A stretch of DNA of 64,000 nucleotides. Origin: Pyrocephalus nanus. Lineage: Eukaryota > Chordata > Aves > Passeriformes > Tyrannidae. The DNA lies in NCBI GenBank assembly GCA_038380795.1, contig CM076267.1, positions 6,865,501-6,929,500 of the forward strand, read 5' to 3'. The translations under genes and the position numbers were made by a program. The notes beneath the pieces are model-generated. The model saw nothing but the letters and a program-made list of their open reading frames with translations. It was not told where the DNA came from and did not search any database. Positions 35,363 to 49,400 of this stretch are shown in pieces (the first letter of the stretch is position 1; each line of letters begins with the position of its first letter).

Positions 35363-38300
35363 CCACGTCTCTTTATCCCCATTTGTGGCTGTTGTACTGC
35401 ATCTCACAGAACTGAGTCTCATGGACAAAATCTGGGAAATCTTAATAGTGAAGAGTCAAATTCCTAATTTTTTTAACTGATAAGTGCCCTTACTGTTCCA
35501 CTGTGGTTGTGGCCAGTGTAATGGTGTGCTAAATTTGGAATACAGAGTACCTGGTTAGATCTCTGCTACATTATGGGAAGTGTAACAAATGACTCCAGGT
35601 CAATGCCAAAATTAAATTATGAAGTTAATTCTTTTTCAGCTTTAACTTAGTTAAATGTATCTGGTTTTCTGTTGTTATTGGACACCCAAAGCAAACACTA
35701 GGATCCAAATAATCCTTATTTCTGAATCTGGTTTTACAGTTTGAGCCAGGGCATCAGTTGTGATTTCAGCATTGGGCCAACTGCTCTAAGTAACAACACA
35801 TATAGGAAATACACTATCTCCTATAAATCTCCATAACTTTTGACAGACTTCCCAATCTGGATATTACTGTTCTACATGCCTGTAACTTGCCTAAGTGATC
35901 CCTGATTGTTCTTTTTTTCCTTTAAATATTTTATTAACTTGTTAATTTGAAACTCAGAAGTACGTACAGACTCAGAAATGTACTTTTTCTTTACTCTTTA
36001 TTAGCAATAAACGCATTATCACACAAGGGTGAAGAAAACTCATCATGCAGGCAGTCACTGAAATTGGCAGCTTTTCTCTGTCAAGTAGCCAGGTGACATT
36101 TCACTAATGGAAACCGTTAAACCAGAGCATTAACAACAGATCCAGTTTACTTTCTATCTACTTAAAAAGAGAACTGTTGTCACTGTTTTGGCAATTAATG
36201 TTTGAAAGTGGGAGGCACTTGATTTATAGAAGACACTAAACTGGAGTCTGCTAAAGGGGACTGATTATAAAACTTCACAAAAAATGGAACCGCTTTTAGC
36301 AGTTTATGAACTGTGACGAGAGTGTCTTGCTTCAATGGGCGGTAGTTGAAGCTGCTGTTATTAGAAACAAACTCAAACTGTGAGATTTAGATCATCAGTT
36401 TTGAGCGCTCTTTTCTCCTCAGTTCCTCAAATGAAGGAAATCTCGTGTAGGGTACTGATTCACTGCAGTGTGTCCTATGCCTGAAATCCTGGAATATTTT
36501 CCAGCAGCAGGAAATTATTTATAGTCATTCTTGACTGTTATTTACAAGATTGACAATAAAAATGGGAGTTCTTGACTGCAGAATTACCACATATGAGAGC
36601 TTGCTTTCAGGCTTTTGGCTGGTTAAGTAGATCTAGTAGGTCCCCCTTTCATCTAATTAAAAAATTGAAAAGGTTGAGAGTCCTGTGGTCAATGAAATAC
36701 AGGCTCATGTGTATTTATATTGTTATTGGTGATACTAATAAAGAAAAAAATCAGGCTGGCTAAGGTCTGAACAGTACCGAGCACGTGTTTGCATTTTTTG
36801 GTGGTAAATGGAAGTTTTGGTGGAATTTTAATTGCTAAATGATAAATGTAATTTGGAGGTTACTCTAAACGATGTTTCCTTGAAAGGAATTTTAAGTATC
36901 ATCTGGAAAACTAATCTGACTTCAGTGAGAATCTTTTAGGTGCTTTCAGTTGTCTGGAACTGCTGGTGATTTTCAATCTGTGGTCCCACAAAGTTTGTAC
37001 AACAAAGACTGTATGTGCCAACTTTCAAGCACTGCAAAAATCAGAGAGGAATGCTTATCCACCTGGAACTTCTGGGACCTCTAAGGCTTCTCATGTTGTT
37101 ACTGAACACTTCTGGAAATAGAGTATCTGTGGATAGGATTCCTATTGCAAGAAAGAGGAAAAGCACCTTTAATTTTATGTTTTTATGGGTTTGGTGACTG
37201 ACTATGCAAAATTTAGCCCAAAGTCAATATTCACTTCACGTATTTAGAAATTACAAAATACAATGGAATTCCTGGTTTGACTCTTAAAAGAATTTATCAA
37301 ATTAAATGTCTTCATTACTTACTAGGATAATCACATATTCTCTGTCCTCATAAATCTCTTGTTATTTTAATGTATTTTTACTCCACAGGGCTGAAGACCT
37401 TTTAACAAAGGACTCTTTCTTTTCTAGATATTGTACAATGGGTTTTATGAACTACATTGACTGTAAAGTACCTTAAATTTACCAGACTGCTTTCTCTGAG
37501 ATGCTTTTCTTGAATAAGGACATGTTATGTCCGACAAAAAAAATATTTGAAGAGAAATTCTTATGAGAAAGGAAGAATTCTGTACAAGGTTTCTTAAAAT
37601 AATAAGTTACCTAATGGTAAATGCAGCCACTGGACACGGCACTGAGTCATTTGACCTTATTCATATGCCAACCTACAGTACTGGAGCAAAAGACATGGTA
37701 GAATCATTTACATGTTGTTATGAGAGAAGTCTTGCCCTGGGATGTCAAAAAAGTGAAGGCTTCCTGAAGGGAAAATATTTCCCTTGTCAGACAGTCCATT
37801 TAAATGTAAAGGGGTCTATACTGAACACGGGAAAGTTATTTTGTATTCAGAAATTTAGTCCTTTTAAAAAAAAACTCCCAAAACCCCAAAAACCCAAACC
37901 CAACCCACCTAAACCTGCACATGTGAAAAATAACAATAGATCTTAATCATTTCACCTGGGTCTGCTCTCTGGCCATGTACTACACTGTAAAACACAACTG
38001 GAAAGTCAAAGCTGCATCAGTTGTATCTGTATTTCTGCAACTGTGTTTGCTTCCTGCAGCTGTAAAATTCAGATTATTCAGGACCACAAGAGAGAGTGAA
38101 TTGCATATCTCTATTGTCAAATAAGACCTTAACAGAAAAGGTCTCAGGAGGGAGTATTGATCAACACACAGGAATTCAGGGAAGTTTTGATTTAAGTAGT
38201 GAATACTGGTTTCTTCTTCCAAGAGCTAGACTTAATATGAAAAAAAAAAAAAATCAAGTTTTCTGAAATTGTTCTTTGCTTTGGCTTTACCATCTAACTT

Positions 38301-41300
38301 TTGAAAGTAGTTCCAAAAACTGAGTTTCTTTGTATGTTTTGTCTTCTGACATCACTTCTGCTGTTAACAGGATCTGCCACCTTTGGCAGAAGTTCTGTAT
38401 TGTAGGTGATGAATAAAACCAGTCATCAGTGGAATATTTTACAGTGAGGCTTAAGGAAATCACTTTCTAACATGCCAAGATCCCAGACCGATTCAAGGCT
38501 TTGCAAACATGACAAAAACCAACTTGAATGCAGTCAGAAAGAAACTGGGATCAAATGGGGAATATAATGCACTGAACTTAGAGCAGTTTGTCCAATTTCA
38601 TCAAGGTTATCTCTATGTGAAAAGTCTGCTAGAAAATGGGGAGATACTTTTTCTTTTAGAATTCAGATCTTCTATGGATTGTCCAAACACTGAAACAAGT
38701 CTGTATCTTTCTTTTTTTTTTCCTTGCTCTTTGCCATCATTATAAAAAAAATCACCAGTCTCAAGAATATTCAAGAGGACAGCCTCCAAATCCAGTTCTC
38801 CTGTCATTTCAGTTTTTGACCTATACCAGTCCCTGTGGACAGAAAATGTTTAGGTATATTTGATTATCCCTGGACATTCATCCCAGTGTTAAGCAGATGC
38901 AGTCAAGCTTTGAGTTTCCCAGTACAGCTGAGAGCCTGGAATTTTAATATGTTCCTAATTAGGTCCCTTGCTTCAAATGACTTTCCTCCCTGGTCTCCTT
39001 ACCCATTCTAGAATATATTTCTCAGAGGTAATTGTATCTCCTTGGACATAAATGCCTAACAAGCGTGAGCTCCAGGGAAAGGTTGGGTGGCTCCTTCCAA
39101 GTGTGTGGAACTGAATATTGACCAGTTTTATAGCTGAGCATCAAACTTCTACATCTCATTTCTTGCTAGAGAAGGATCACTGCACAAAAGCTTCATCAGC
39201 CCAGGTTGGAGAGGAGTGACTAAGAGTTTCAGGTTATAACCCAGTGACCCGTAGCAGCCTCACATTTGCACATGGGAGAGGCCTTAGAGGGAATCCTTTA
39301 GATCTTGGCAAGCTGGAAAATGTGTCTGTCTAGGGGTGGCAGTGAATTACCTTTAATTTACTGTGTGTGATCACATTTCTTTTTTTATTTTTTGGTTACC
39401 TGTGTGGTTTAGCAGAGTTGCAAGTGATTTAGGATATGCCTGCATTTTAAAAAACTCTGGCTAAATACTATACAAATTAGTGTTTGAAGTCTTGTTTTTT
39501 AAAAGTCATTAGGGCCTGGGGTTATTGACAAGTGACAAAGACAAATATTCAATCAGAAGAGCCAGTGTTGACAGAAATGTCATATTTTTACATATATTAC
39601 AGGGAATGAGATCACTGAGATACAGGGTGCTTGAAGGAAAGCAGGTATTTTTCATGTGCTGGCTAATTTATCACTAGTCATTGCAGGTTAAGTTACATCA
39701 GTCTGTCAGATTAGGTAGATGAAATATTCACTTTAATAAATCTAATCTTGTCCTTGCCAGCTGGAGCTGGAGTTGTAAAGGAGGGACGGTACCAGTGGTG
39801 CAGTAATTACCAGACCCATCCTATGAGCTCAGACAGATGTATCTGCAGATGATTGTGGCAGACATAAAGCAAGGTTCAAACTGGTTCTTCCTTCAGGAAG
39901 AACTTCTAAAGTGACCACAGTTTTAGCCCAGAGGCTTAGATGCTCTGTGATGCATTGGTGAGTCTTTGACAATTTTCTGAAGAGCTCTGGATTGGTCATT
40001 TATTGTAAAGTTGCTTAAAAAATGTAAAGTGCTTTCTGAGGATACACACACAACTTTCACTTGTCTACTTTATATCCACATTCCTAGATTTTCCTATCAC
40101 TGAAAATCCCCAGCAAAACCCTCTCTGATGAAAATGTTCTGTATGAAAACAGCTGCTAAAATAGAAACTAATTGAACAGCAAATTCTGGACAAACAATAT
40201 CTACACTTGTAAATGTAGAACCTAGTGGCATTTCCATTTTAGACAGCATATTTTTTTTAGAAATACGTATGTACTACATCTGCTTTCATGAAGATGAATC
40301 ATAATATACTCATTTATATGTACTTATTCAAAAAACTCAGAAACTTTTTCATTTTCTTGTTCTTACAAGTACAGACTTAGAGCAATTATAAATAGAAAAG
40401 ACCAGTCAAGGCATGTTTGTCCTGCTGCAAATGCAGAATCTCCCTTTCTCACACGGTGTATTGTTTTGCTAACGCTTCATTTTCTCTGTTTTTAAGAACA
40501 TCCAAATGCTTACACTTTATTTAGCTTGACATATCATATTCAACTGATATTCTGGAAACTAACAGCTCTTTACTCTGTCATTAATACCATTAATACCTCT
40601 GTCATTAATACAATAAACCATTAATACCATTAATGGCTTTGTTTCCATTTATGTAACTCAGAATAATTCCACTCATGTATTTTTGATCTTTCAAATGTTT
40701 TGGGAAATAACACATTTTAATATAAAATACAAAGCTGGTAACCTTCACTAGGCTGTTAATTTGCCCCTGAAAACATACTTTTTTAAAGTCTATTATTATT
40801 TTCTATACAAATTACTTTTTCCTAACTGTTGTCTGGATATTCTTTTTTATTTTTCTACTTCTGCTCCTCTTTCTTCCCACTGATTAGGTTCAAATGCCAG
40901 CAGGGATTAGTAGCTGACTACCTTCAAGGGAGAAGATGTCAGATTTTGGATAAAAATAAGGGTTTGAAAGAATGGAAACATGACCCATTATGGGAAAGGA
41001 AATCTGAACTCACAGTCCTCCGACATCTCAATGATTTTTTCAGAGCTAGAGAGACTTCAGATGGTTTGATGATCTCTGTGGGATATTCTGCATAATCTGC
41101 TGTCAATTATAGAAAATAATTACAAACTAGACTGGAAGTCACATAAATGAGTTATTCTGAGCTCAGCAGATTGTTGAGCAGTAGGTCCAGAAATACTAGA
41201 ATCACAGGATAATGGGATTATAGGCTTTGATTAATTTCCATAAAAAATCACTGCTGCTCTTTTGGACAATGCTTTTCAGTGCTTATTCATGCAAAATATC

Positions 41301-41769
41301 ACCAGGAAATATGAATAAAAGCATTATATCTTCTTATGAGTGATTGTTACCATTAAAGACTACTATTCAGAATTTACTATAGGAGAGCTGGTAAGTCCAG
41401 GTCATGGACTCCATGACTGTTCCAAATGGCCCTTTAACAAATGACCTCAAAATTTGCTTTGTCTTCCTCATTAGTCATCTGTGTGAATCTGAAATCGTCG
41501 AACAGCTTTCACATAAAACTTAGACAAAGTTAATGCCACAGATTCCAGCCTTTTCTCTCTGTTTCAGTCTTCATTTTTTGAAACACAGTTTTATTGCTAT
41601 CCTTGCTTTTCAGTCTTGTTCTTCTTTGGCCAAATTAGCTTTTGAGCCTATTAACTGCGACAGTGTCCTGTTGAATATCAATCACAAGGGAAGGGAGTCT
41701 GTCATGCACAGCATAGGAAACTACATGAAGGCTGATAGCATCCTTCACTTCTGGGTACAGGCTGATTGG
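35363..41769. other. Gene-free interval
   Basis: No gene is supported. 35,960-36,560 is repeat-free and rich in homeodomain-like TAATTA/CAATTAA words, so it could be a conserved regulatory element, but comparison is needed. A plus-strand acceptor at 36,422 and another at 37,427 lead only to short frames. Poly-A/T tracts at 38,239 and 38,711. Short 24-bp tandem duplication at 40,573-40,611. Confidence 0.45.
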
Positions 41770-41930
41770 GAAAGTGCAAGAGAAACGCTGCCCTTGTGGG
41801 TGCCATTACATAATGGTTTATCACACTGTGAGAATTTGCACCTTCCTCTGAGATACAGTTAAGGCTTGATGGCCCAGCAGTCTGATCTGCCATGACAGCG
41901 CTTTATGTTCTGATATATGTGACCTGTCAG
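41770..41930 (+). repeat. Old CR1-type LINE 3' end
   Basis: The words 'cttgatggcccagcagtctgatctgcc' (split across 41,867-41,893) and then 'tttatgttctgatat' correspond to the ancient CR1 3' end, 'gggctagatggacc..tggtctgaccca..atggc..ttcttatgttc'. It is the same old subfamily as the 33.3 kb copy, in plus orientation. The left boundary is approximate. Confidence 0.65.
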
Positions 41931-44900
41931 TGTCTATACTGAAAAATAAAAAGTTAAGTTGTTGGTGAGTAAAGACCAAGGCATGCAGAGAGAGATTTCT
42001 AAAGGAACAGCTCTCGTTTGTCGGTATGCAGCGAACCACCACTGTGGAAACGAGGCAACAAATGGCAGAGCACTAGGTAGAACAATTTACCTTGACAGCT
42101 AGAGTTAAGTAATTAGTTTTATTTACTTAGTTAGATGAGAAAGAACTGCTATATGAAATAAAGATAAAAGAGCTTTTTTAGGGAGGCAAAACTTAGACAG
42201 TAAAAGTGTTTAGGGTGGGAGTAATTCACAGACTAGTTGCGGTTGTGCAAATGGTAAATATTTCTCAGTACTTCATAGAACAATATTTAGAATCCAGAGA
42301 AATTGATTGGTGTGTCCTTAGTAATGAATTTCCTGGGGCAAATGGATGTGTAGGAAGGATGTGTATGGAAGTTGGTCGTGGGTGGTGTCTGGTGGGCGTG
42401 GCTGGTTTTCTCCGTGTAAGAGTTGTTAAGGGTCTTTGTTATTGGAAGGTAATTGCATTTATGTATGTGTGAATGACTTGTTTGTTTGAAGAGCTGAGCT
42501 CTGTGAGATGATGAGGGCTGTAAGGTCCTGTCAGCTCTTATGACAGAGTTTTGCAAGGGCTCTAAATGTTAAAAAAAACAAAGGGCATCACTGTTGTAGC
42601 TGATTTTGCTTTTGAAATGATCCATTTTTGTTATAAACAGAACAAAATAAATCCAGCATCGGATAGCACATTCCTTAAGGACTGGCAGCTCCTGCTAACT
42701 GCGTGATTTAGGTGGAACGAAGAAACAACTAAAATAAACTGCCTGAAAAATATTGCAAATACAATGACTTAGGCACAGTATTATATAGGGCACTGCTTTG
42801 GTACCCACTTTTCAGGGAACAAAAAAGTTTTAATTTGTCACAAGAGGTTTCCATCACATACCTCCTGTTTGTTGTGACAGCCTGCTACTTCCTTTTGCAT
42901 TGTAGTTGATTGAGCCAAACAGTTCATGCTACGTCCTGTCATGTTGTCCAACCATGGCTTCAGACACTTCCCAAACACAGCATACAGCCGCAGGTCCTGC
43001 AGACGCTACAAACTGGAAATACTGCTGAGGAGGAGGAGGGTTTGATTTTAACTTGTTCTAGCAGACACTTGCCTTGATTAAGAGAAAAAAAAATAAAATT
43101 AACTCTCTTCTGTCATAGAAAACATTATCATATTCCTTACAGGCAAGTACATTTAAAATATTAGTAAATGAGACAGTTTTACAATCTTTATTTTGAATTG
43201 AATGCTTTTACACAGTATAAATGCTTTAGGTACATGAATAATATATACAGGTTCTATTGAGGAATCTGATCTGTTTGCTTTTATTCTTTCTAGATTTCTC
43301 CCACCATTTAAACTAAAAATTTAATCTTTTAATATATAGTTAGACCTTTTTTATTCTTCTTAATCTTTTTTATCACTCTACAAAGACACAGTAAAACTGC
43401 TGTTACAGAAGTCAGTGTGCATAGCATGCTATTGCCTGGATTAATTGCCTGGGCTTGAAAACTGATGAATCTTGGAATTTAGAGTAATGGAACTCAATGC
43501 TTAACTCTTTGCAGAAATTATATATATGACCTTTGTAGAGTCAGTTTGGCCACGGTCCAGCAAAAATATAAATATCTATGCAATTAGAAACAAATGTTTA
43601 TTTATTGGAAGGTGCATCAAGGTGTTAATTGCACTGTGTCTCTGTTTCTGTCTTCTTCTTACTTTTTATAGTTTAGACAGTAAAAGCCCAAAAGACCTTC
43701 AGTGTGTATGAACCATATCTAGAACAACTGAGTTCCTGGTCCCTGCTGATTTCAAGGAAATGCTCTTACACATCCTGCTCACTTGCACTCCTGCTGACCC
43801 TAATGGAAGTGTTTGCATGAATAATTTGAGCTCTTTGTATAATCACTTAGGAAGATGGTATTGCCCTGGGGAAAAAAGAATGGGTCCGCCTTTCCTTGCA
43901 GGATACACATTTTTCATTGCAGGAGGTTTGATCTCTCAGTGTAGCCTTCTATTCTCTGACCTCAGTGTTGAAAAGCTTCCTTTTTGTTGTTGGGTTCCCT
44001 TCAACTGGTTCCCAGATGTCTGATGCAACCAGTGGCAATAAAAGAAATCAAACAAAGAAATTTAGAATTCTATTAAGAGGCACAGAAACAATTCCCGGAG
44101 CTGTCCATTGGCTTAAGTAACTGTGTAAGTAATTTTCCAAAAGACATCTAGTGGACTCTTTTAAAAGTGAAATCAGCTACAGCAGTGGTGTCTTTTTTGT
44201 TTGTTTTCCCTGTCTCATTATCTCAATGAATACATTGGTTTAATGCTTTCTTTTATTATGGATGTACATGCAGTTCAGACCTCTGCAAACCCTTAACTAT
44301 GTTAAGGAAGGAGTGAATATGCTAGTTGAGTATGTACCATAAAATGGTATAGATGTACTAGGAAGTATTTTTATAAATATAAAACCAGAGGAAAAAAAAA
44401 TCAAGAAGTAAAAACCAGTTTAAAGCTCAGGTAAAATGAGAGATGGTCTGAATTGTCAGTGAAATTTTCACAACTCGTGTTTATAAATTTAAATTCACTA
44501 AATGGTTTCTATGGTTTTTAACATACTGAATGCATCTCTAAGAACATGCCTGAATTTGGTGCAGCGAGAGCTTGTTGCAGTTAGAAGTGCTCATTAGTAA
44601 AAATCATTATACACTCAGTAAAAATCATTACACACATGTGAATCCCTGTTTATTTATATATATTTATGCCTTTGGAACAATAGTGAGACAAAAGGAATGT
44701 ATGAAATTAGACTAGGTGAGAACAGATTCTTTACACCCACCTCAGCAAATAATTTGCCTTTGTGCACCAGCACTCCAGCTCGGTGCCTTTCTGTTGATTC
44801 TCTTTGCAACAGTCTGTAACATTTAGTTGACACAGCAGCTTCCCTTCTGTGGAGGGGAATTCCCTTGCATAGCTGGGTTTATTGGCCCCTGAGGCAGGTA

Positions 44901-45530
44901 AGGCACTCCATGGGATAGAGACAAGGCAGTGCTTCTGGGTGGGCCGTGCTGAAGGAAGTACATCTGCAGAGGAAGATGGGAATGGGGAATAAAGTGAGGG
45001 AGTAGTGAGGATTCTTCCAAAAGGGTTTGCAAAGCAGACTGTGAATACTCCTGAAAGAACTGCTGTACATCAATTCCCTGTATGCTTTCCTTTTAAACAT
45101 TAAACAACAGTTCCAGTGGAGAAAGTTGAGTGCCTGAACTGAGCAAATGGTTCAAGAAAGAGTCTAAAAACAAACAAAAAAAAAAAGAGTATAAAAATGG
45201 GGAAAAAAATAGGTTGCAGGAAGATTGCATCATTCTCTCAAACTGTACTGTATGAATAGATGAGAGCAGCAAGCCTCTGTATCTTCTAGACTTTGTGTAT
45301 AAAGATGTGCTGGAATATTTGCTTACTGTGGTAATTTTCTTTTAAAAATGTATCTAGTTCTAGGGTTCTGCTAATGAATCAATTATATACATATCAGAAA
45401 GCACTGATGCAAGTTAAAGCCTTACAGTTAGGATCAACCATTGCCTGCTCTTTATTTGGTATCCCTGCTTTGCTCCCCTACTCCCCAGCTCTTTGGCACA
45501 ACCTGAGATGTGAAACAGCATCCTGAGCTC
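41931..45530. other. Gene-free interval
   Basis: No supported gene. An 87-codon plus frame at 43,760-44,023 is followed 14 nt later by AATAAA (44,037-44,042), but it has no recognisable domain and only a weak AAG acceptor. A 21-bp near-duplicate (AGTAAAAATCATTA) sits at about 44,596-44,636. Confidence 0.45.
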
Positions 45531-45763
45531 CTAGAAGTGCTCTAAAATCATACCATTGTCATTAGTGCCTTCTAACTGAGCAGCCTTGCTGGCAATACAA
45601 AACCAAGGCTTTCTTTGTCCTGTGAAAGAATCCCCCAAGCCTTGATCAATCTGGGAAGTGTTGCTGGATCCATGGATGTAAATGGTTCCATCAGGCCCCA
45701 CATCTATGCAGTACAGTGTCCCTGCTGGTCCTGTTGCCTGGACCTGTTTTTTTTTTTTTTTTA
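45531..45763 (-). other. Unexplained coding-like minus-strand frame
   Basis: On the minus strand, just after a run of 16-17 A, the frame reads QATGPAGTLYCIDVGPDGT, then IYIHGSSNTSQIDQGLGDSF, TGQRKPWFCIASKAAQLEGT and NDNGMILEHF before a stop at 45,531. Glycine-rich turns, evenly spread charged residues and few Leu/Ser/Lys runs make it look much more protein-like than other frames nearby. No start codon lies within the coherent part, and the A run precedes rather than follows it, so it is not a simple retrocopy tail. It lies about 200 bp left of an ERV-L LTR but in the opposite orientation. It may be a decayed mobile-element or gene fragment. I do not recognise a family. Confidence 0.3.
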
Positions 45764-45964
45764 AACCAAGCAAACTCTCTTTCAAATAAAGAAAATGCTT
45801 GATAGCCCCATTTTTTTTCCACTTTCTAATGAGGCTAATCATGACCATTCTAAAATTTTCAAAATGCACTTTTGATTTATGACAGTCCTTCAGTTAATTA
45901 AACCTTGACAACTTTCACGTGTTTCCTTTACACGCTGGCAGCACTGACATGCTGTCCCTGAAAA

Positions 45965-46490
45965 CATCTTTTAGTCAACTGAAAGTGCTTTGGAGGTGGG
46001 ACAGAGTAAATTTTCTTCAAAGCAGCCCACGTGGTGCTGTGTTTTGGATCAGGGACTGAAGCAGTGTTGGTAACAAACCAGTGTTTGGCTGTTGCTGAGC
46101 AGTCCTTGCTCATGGGCAAGGCTTTCTCTTTCTCCTGCTCTGCTCCCTCAGTGAGTAGGCTGGGGAGGGGGGAAAAAGAACTTAGGAGGGGACCCAAAAT
46201 GACCAAAGGGATATTTCATGCCAGATAATGCCATGCTCAGCAATGCTCCCAAACTAGGGGAAGGGGGTTTTTGAGGAGGTGGCCATTGCTCAGAGGCTGG
46301 CTGGGCATTGCTGTACTTGGGGGAAGTGGTGAGTGATGGCCTTTGCAATACTTGCTTTGGGTTTTTTCTACCACTTTCAGTTATTAAACTGACTTTTATC
46401 TGGACCCACGAGTTTTCTCACTTCTGCTCTTCCTAATCTCTCCCCCATCTTGTGGTCCAGCTGCTGGATGTGGTCAACCCACCACAAGAA
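45965..46490 (+). mobile_element. Solo LTR of an avian ERV-L-type endogenous retrovirus
   Basis: The sequence follows the well-known bird LTR wording: 'gtggtgctgtgttttggat', 'ttggctgttgctgagcagt', 'gagtaggctggggagggg', 'gaccaaagggatatttcat', then the polyadenylation region with ATTAAA (46,383-46,388) and 'acccacgagttttctcac', then 'ctctcccccatc' and an end like 'ggttaaaccac'. It is in plus orientation and about 525 bp long. No primer-binding site followed by gag/pol sequence is seen on the right, and no second LTR. That fits a solo LTR left by recombination. Ends are approximate to about 30 bp. Confidence 0.82.
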
Positions 46491-49400
46491 GGAATTGGGA
46501 AGAAAAGGGTGGGAGAAGAAAAGAACTGGGCCCTCATTATTACAAATTTTTATACTCTGTCTACCATGTGGAAATACCCCTCTGGCTAGTCTACCATGAC
46601 ATACATTAGAAGCTCTAGACTCTCTTACCATATGATTTACCAGGAGGACTTCTTAAGAAATCTTACTGTGCTGGGAACCACCATATTTGTTGTTTGGGTT
46701 CTGTCAATGTATCCTGCAAAAAGCAATAGCATCTTATAGCAAAAAAAGTATATGAACATCATAGTTGGGCACCAGGAAGAGATTTGAGATAAAGCATGTT
46801 ATAATTGCAGAAAATTGGTATCAGTATAAGAATTATAAACATAATTGCTGAATGGCTTAAAGCACCTCATGTAGAATTAAAAGGAGATTATGCTGAAAGC
46901 AGAAATATAGTACTGGAGAAGAAATAATAGAAGAAATAATAGCATCTACTCTGTTGTGGTAGTAACCAGTTTTATTTTGTATTTTTGCTAAGAACTATGG
47001 GATAAAATGTTGCCCCAAAGATGGAGAAGATTGAATTTCCCAAAGGGACTTGCAAATGCTTGAGGAGTGCTAAACTACCTCGCCTGTAGAAATGCATTTC
47101 AATTTAGTGACATAAAATGCAAAGTCCTGATTTAGGTAGATAAAAAGAAGAATGTTTGCTGTCAGCTGGAATGTTTGCTATTATCTGTTCAAAATTTGAG
47201 AGAAGACTCAAATCAGACAGACCAGACTGTATAATGCAGCCCTGAAAAAAAATATCTTTGCTGAATTGAGTGAGTAGAGATGAGGGGACATAGATCCATC
47301 CTGTAAGACCCAGGTGCAATAATAAATACTGTTCTCAATATATACAGGTATTCCTGTTTGAGAAGGATAAATGAATACCATAATGTAAGCCAGAAAAAAA
47401 TCCACAAAGGCCAGCAGTCTAGGATGAAATCTTTTTATCCTGAGAAAGCAGGAATAAGATAACTTGGTTTAACTTAACAAAGCAAAGGCTTAAAGGAAAT
47501 GCAATTGCTGAATACAAATGTTTTGGTTGGAAAACATCAGAGAGACAAAACAACCATTTACCTAAAAGGAAAATTTAGTAGAATAGACAGAATCTGTTAA
47601 TTTGGGAAGTCCATTCTAGCATGTCACTGTATGTATTGATAGTTTTTTCTGGGTGCCAGAAACAGGTAAGCACAGTGTGTGAGGTGTAAGCAGGTACTTT
47701 TACTCTCACAGAGAGCTGTCACGCTGTCAGCATCACCTGTAATGAAACCACTCATCACTCAGAAGGCTCCCAAATGGCAATGCTATTTGTTATAACTCGC
47801 TCCGTTTTCCACCAGTGGAAAGTGTGCCTTATCTTTGGTTCTTGGCATTTGGAAGATTTTAGCCTAATCAACAAGTTTAAGTGAAGTGTCATTCCATTTT
47901 CAGTTTTTCCATTTTTCTGGACATCAGATGTTTTGACTCTGAAGGAGTTTCAGTGAATGACTAAAATTTAATTTCATTGAATGTCTAAGAAACATTCAAT
48001 GTGTGAAGCCCATGTAACCAGAAGGCAATGGCAGCTTTTCCATTAAGTGTTTTAGTCAGACTTTCCCGTGGAAGGTAGAGTCCATCTTAGAAACCCCAAG
48101 ATCAGTACACACTGGCTGAGGAACTTTTTTTTTTTTTAACGTAGAAAAAGATTTTAGACAGTTTAGATGGTTCTCTGAGGCACCAGTGCTTAGTAATGTT
48201 CCCAAAGCTACTTACTCTTAAATAGACAAAAAGGGATTTACCTATAAACACCTGAAAATTCAAGGTGACTAAGCACAAACACTCTTGACTCACTCTATTA
48301 TTTCTGTTTACTGAGTTCAGTTATTTTTATGAATGCCTTTCAGAGGGCAGCTGATGTGAGGCCTCCTCAGCATGAGAGACAGGGTTCCAGAACAGACAAT
48401 GTGTCTGGGCTAAGGTCTTAGTAAAGTAGCACTTTGAAAATCCTCAGAAATGTTTTCTCTTCAGTTGTGTAGAGGACTCAGGATAAACTTACGAGTGCAT
48501 AGGCAAGCAGGTTGTGCTCTCTCAGTTCTTTCCCTGCTCTATAAAAATCAGTAAGACACAATTCTAATGGAATGCTTTTCTCTTGTGTTAAGGTGCTGTG
48601 AGTGGAAGCACTGACCATCGTTCTGAAGTGGTTTATAAAAGGTGGAGCATGTATCTGAGGAATATAGAAGATGTTGTCTTTGTAGGTGCTTGTCATGAGA
48701 ATCTACTCTTTTTTCATCTGCTGGCTTTCCCCACCAAGCAATCCTGGTCATCAGGGCAAATTCTTTTCATCTTCATTAAAACTGATGTCTCATCCACTGG
48801 AGTAACTTGCTCATTAGGTTAAGTTGCTAATGGCAGCTTTTCTGGAGTTGAGGGAGAGAAGTTGTTTCTTTTAAATAAGTAGTTTGGTGTAAATCAGTGG
48901 TGTACATTATCTAAGGGAAGAAAGAACATATAACACGTACATAGACAAGGTGAGGTTATTTAAAATACAACCTTAACTGTAAAGTAAGAAAATATTATCA
49001 GTGGCTGTAGTCAGGAAGCACAATGCTGAACAGACAGAAAAAAAAAATTGACTTGTAAATAGGTCTTTGAGACGTTATAACTCAGGTTACATGTATTATT
49101 CAAGGAGTAATAAGGCCTGGAATCTCCATTTGGAGATAAATATTTCATTGTGCAAGGCACTGCACAGGTAAAAATACAGGGGGGAGGGGTCTACATTTCC
49201 AACCACCTTTCAGTTTAATGAGAGAACTTATGGAAGAAAGAAACAACGGGACTGCAACCTAACAAGGAGCATTTTGAAATCATGGTTAAGCTTTTGGAAG
49301 ACACGGTGGTAGCTTTTCAATTTTAATTCTTCCACTTCAGTGTTTCATATCTCCTGTTAGTGAGTCATACGTTTACTAAACAGAAGGTACCTCAAAGGAT

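Noticed and set aside
37563..37946. 127-codon plus-strand frame ending in KKLPKPQKPKPNPPK
   Set aside because: The end is translation of an A/C-rich low-complexity run, and the rest shows no domain or splice site.
43760..44023. 87-codon plus frame followed by AATAAA, considered as a small terminal exon
   Set aside because: Only a weak AAG acceptor upstream, no phase-matched neighbour and no family resemblance.
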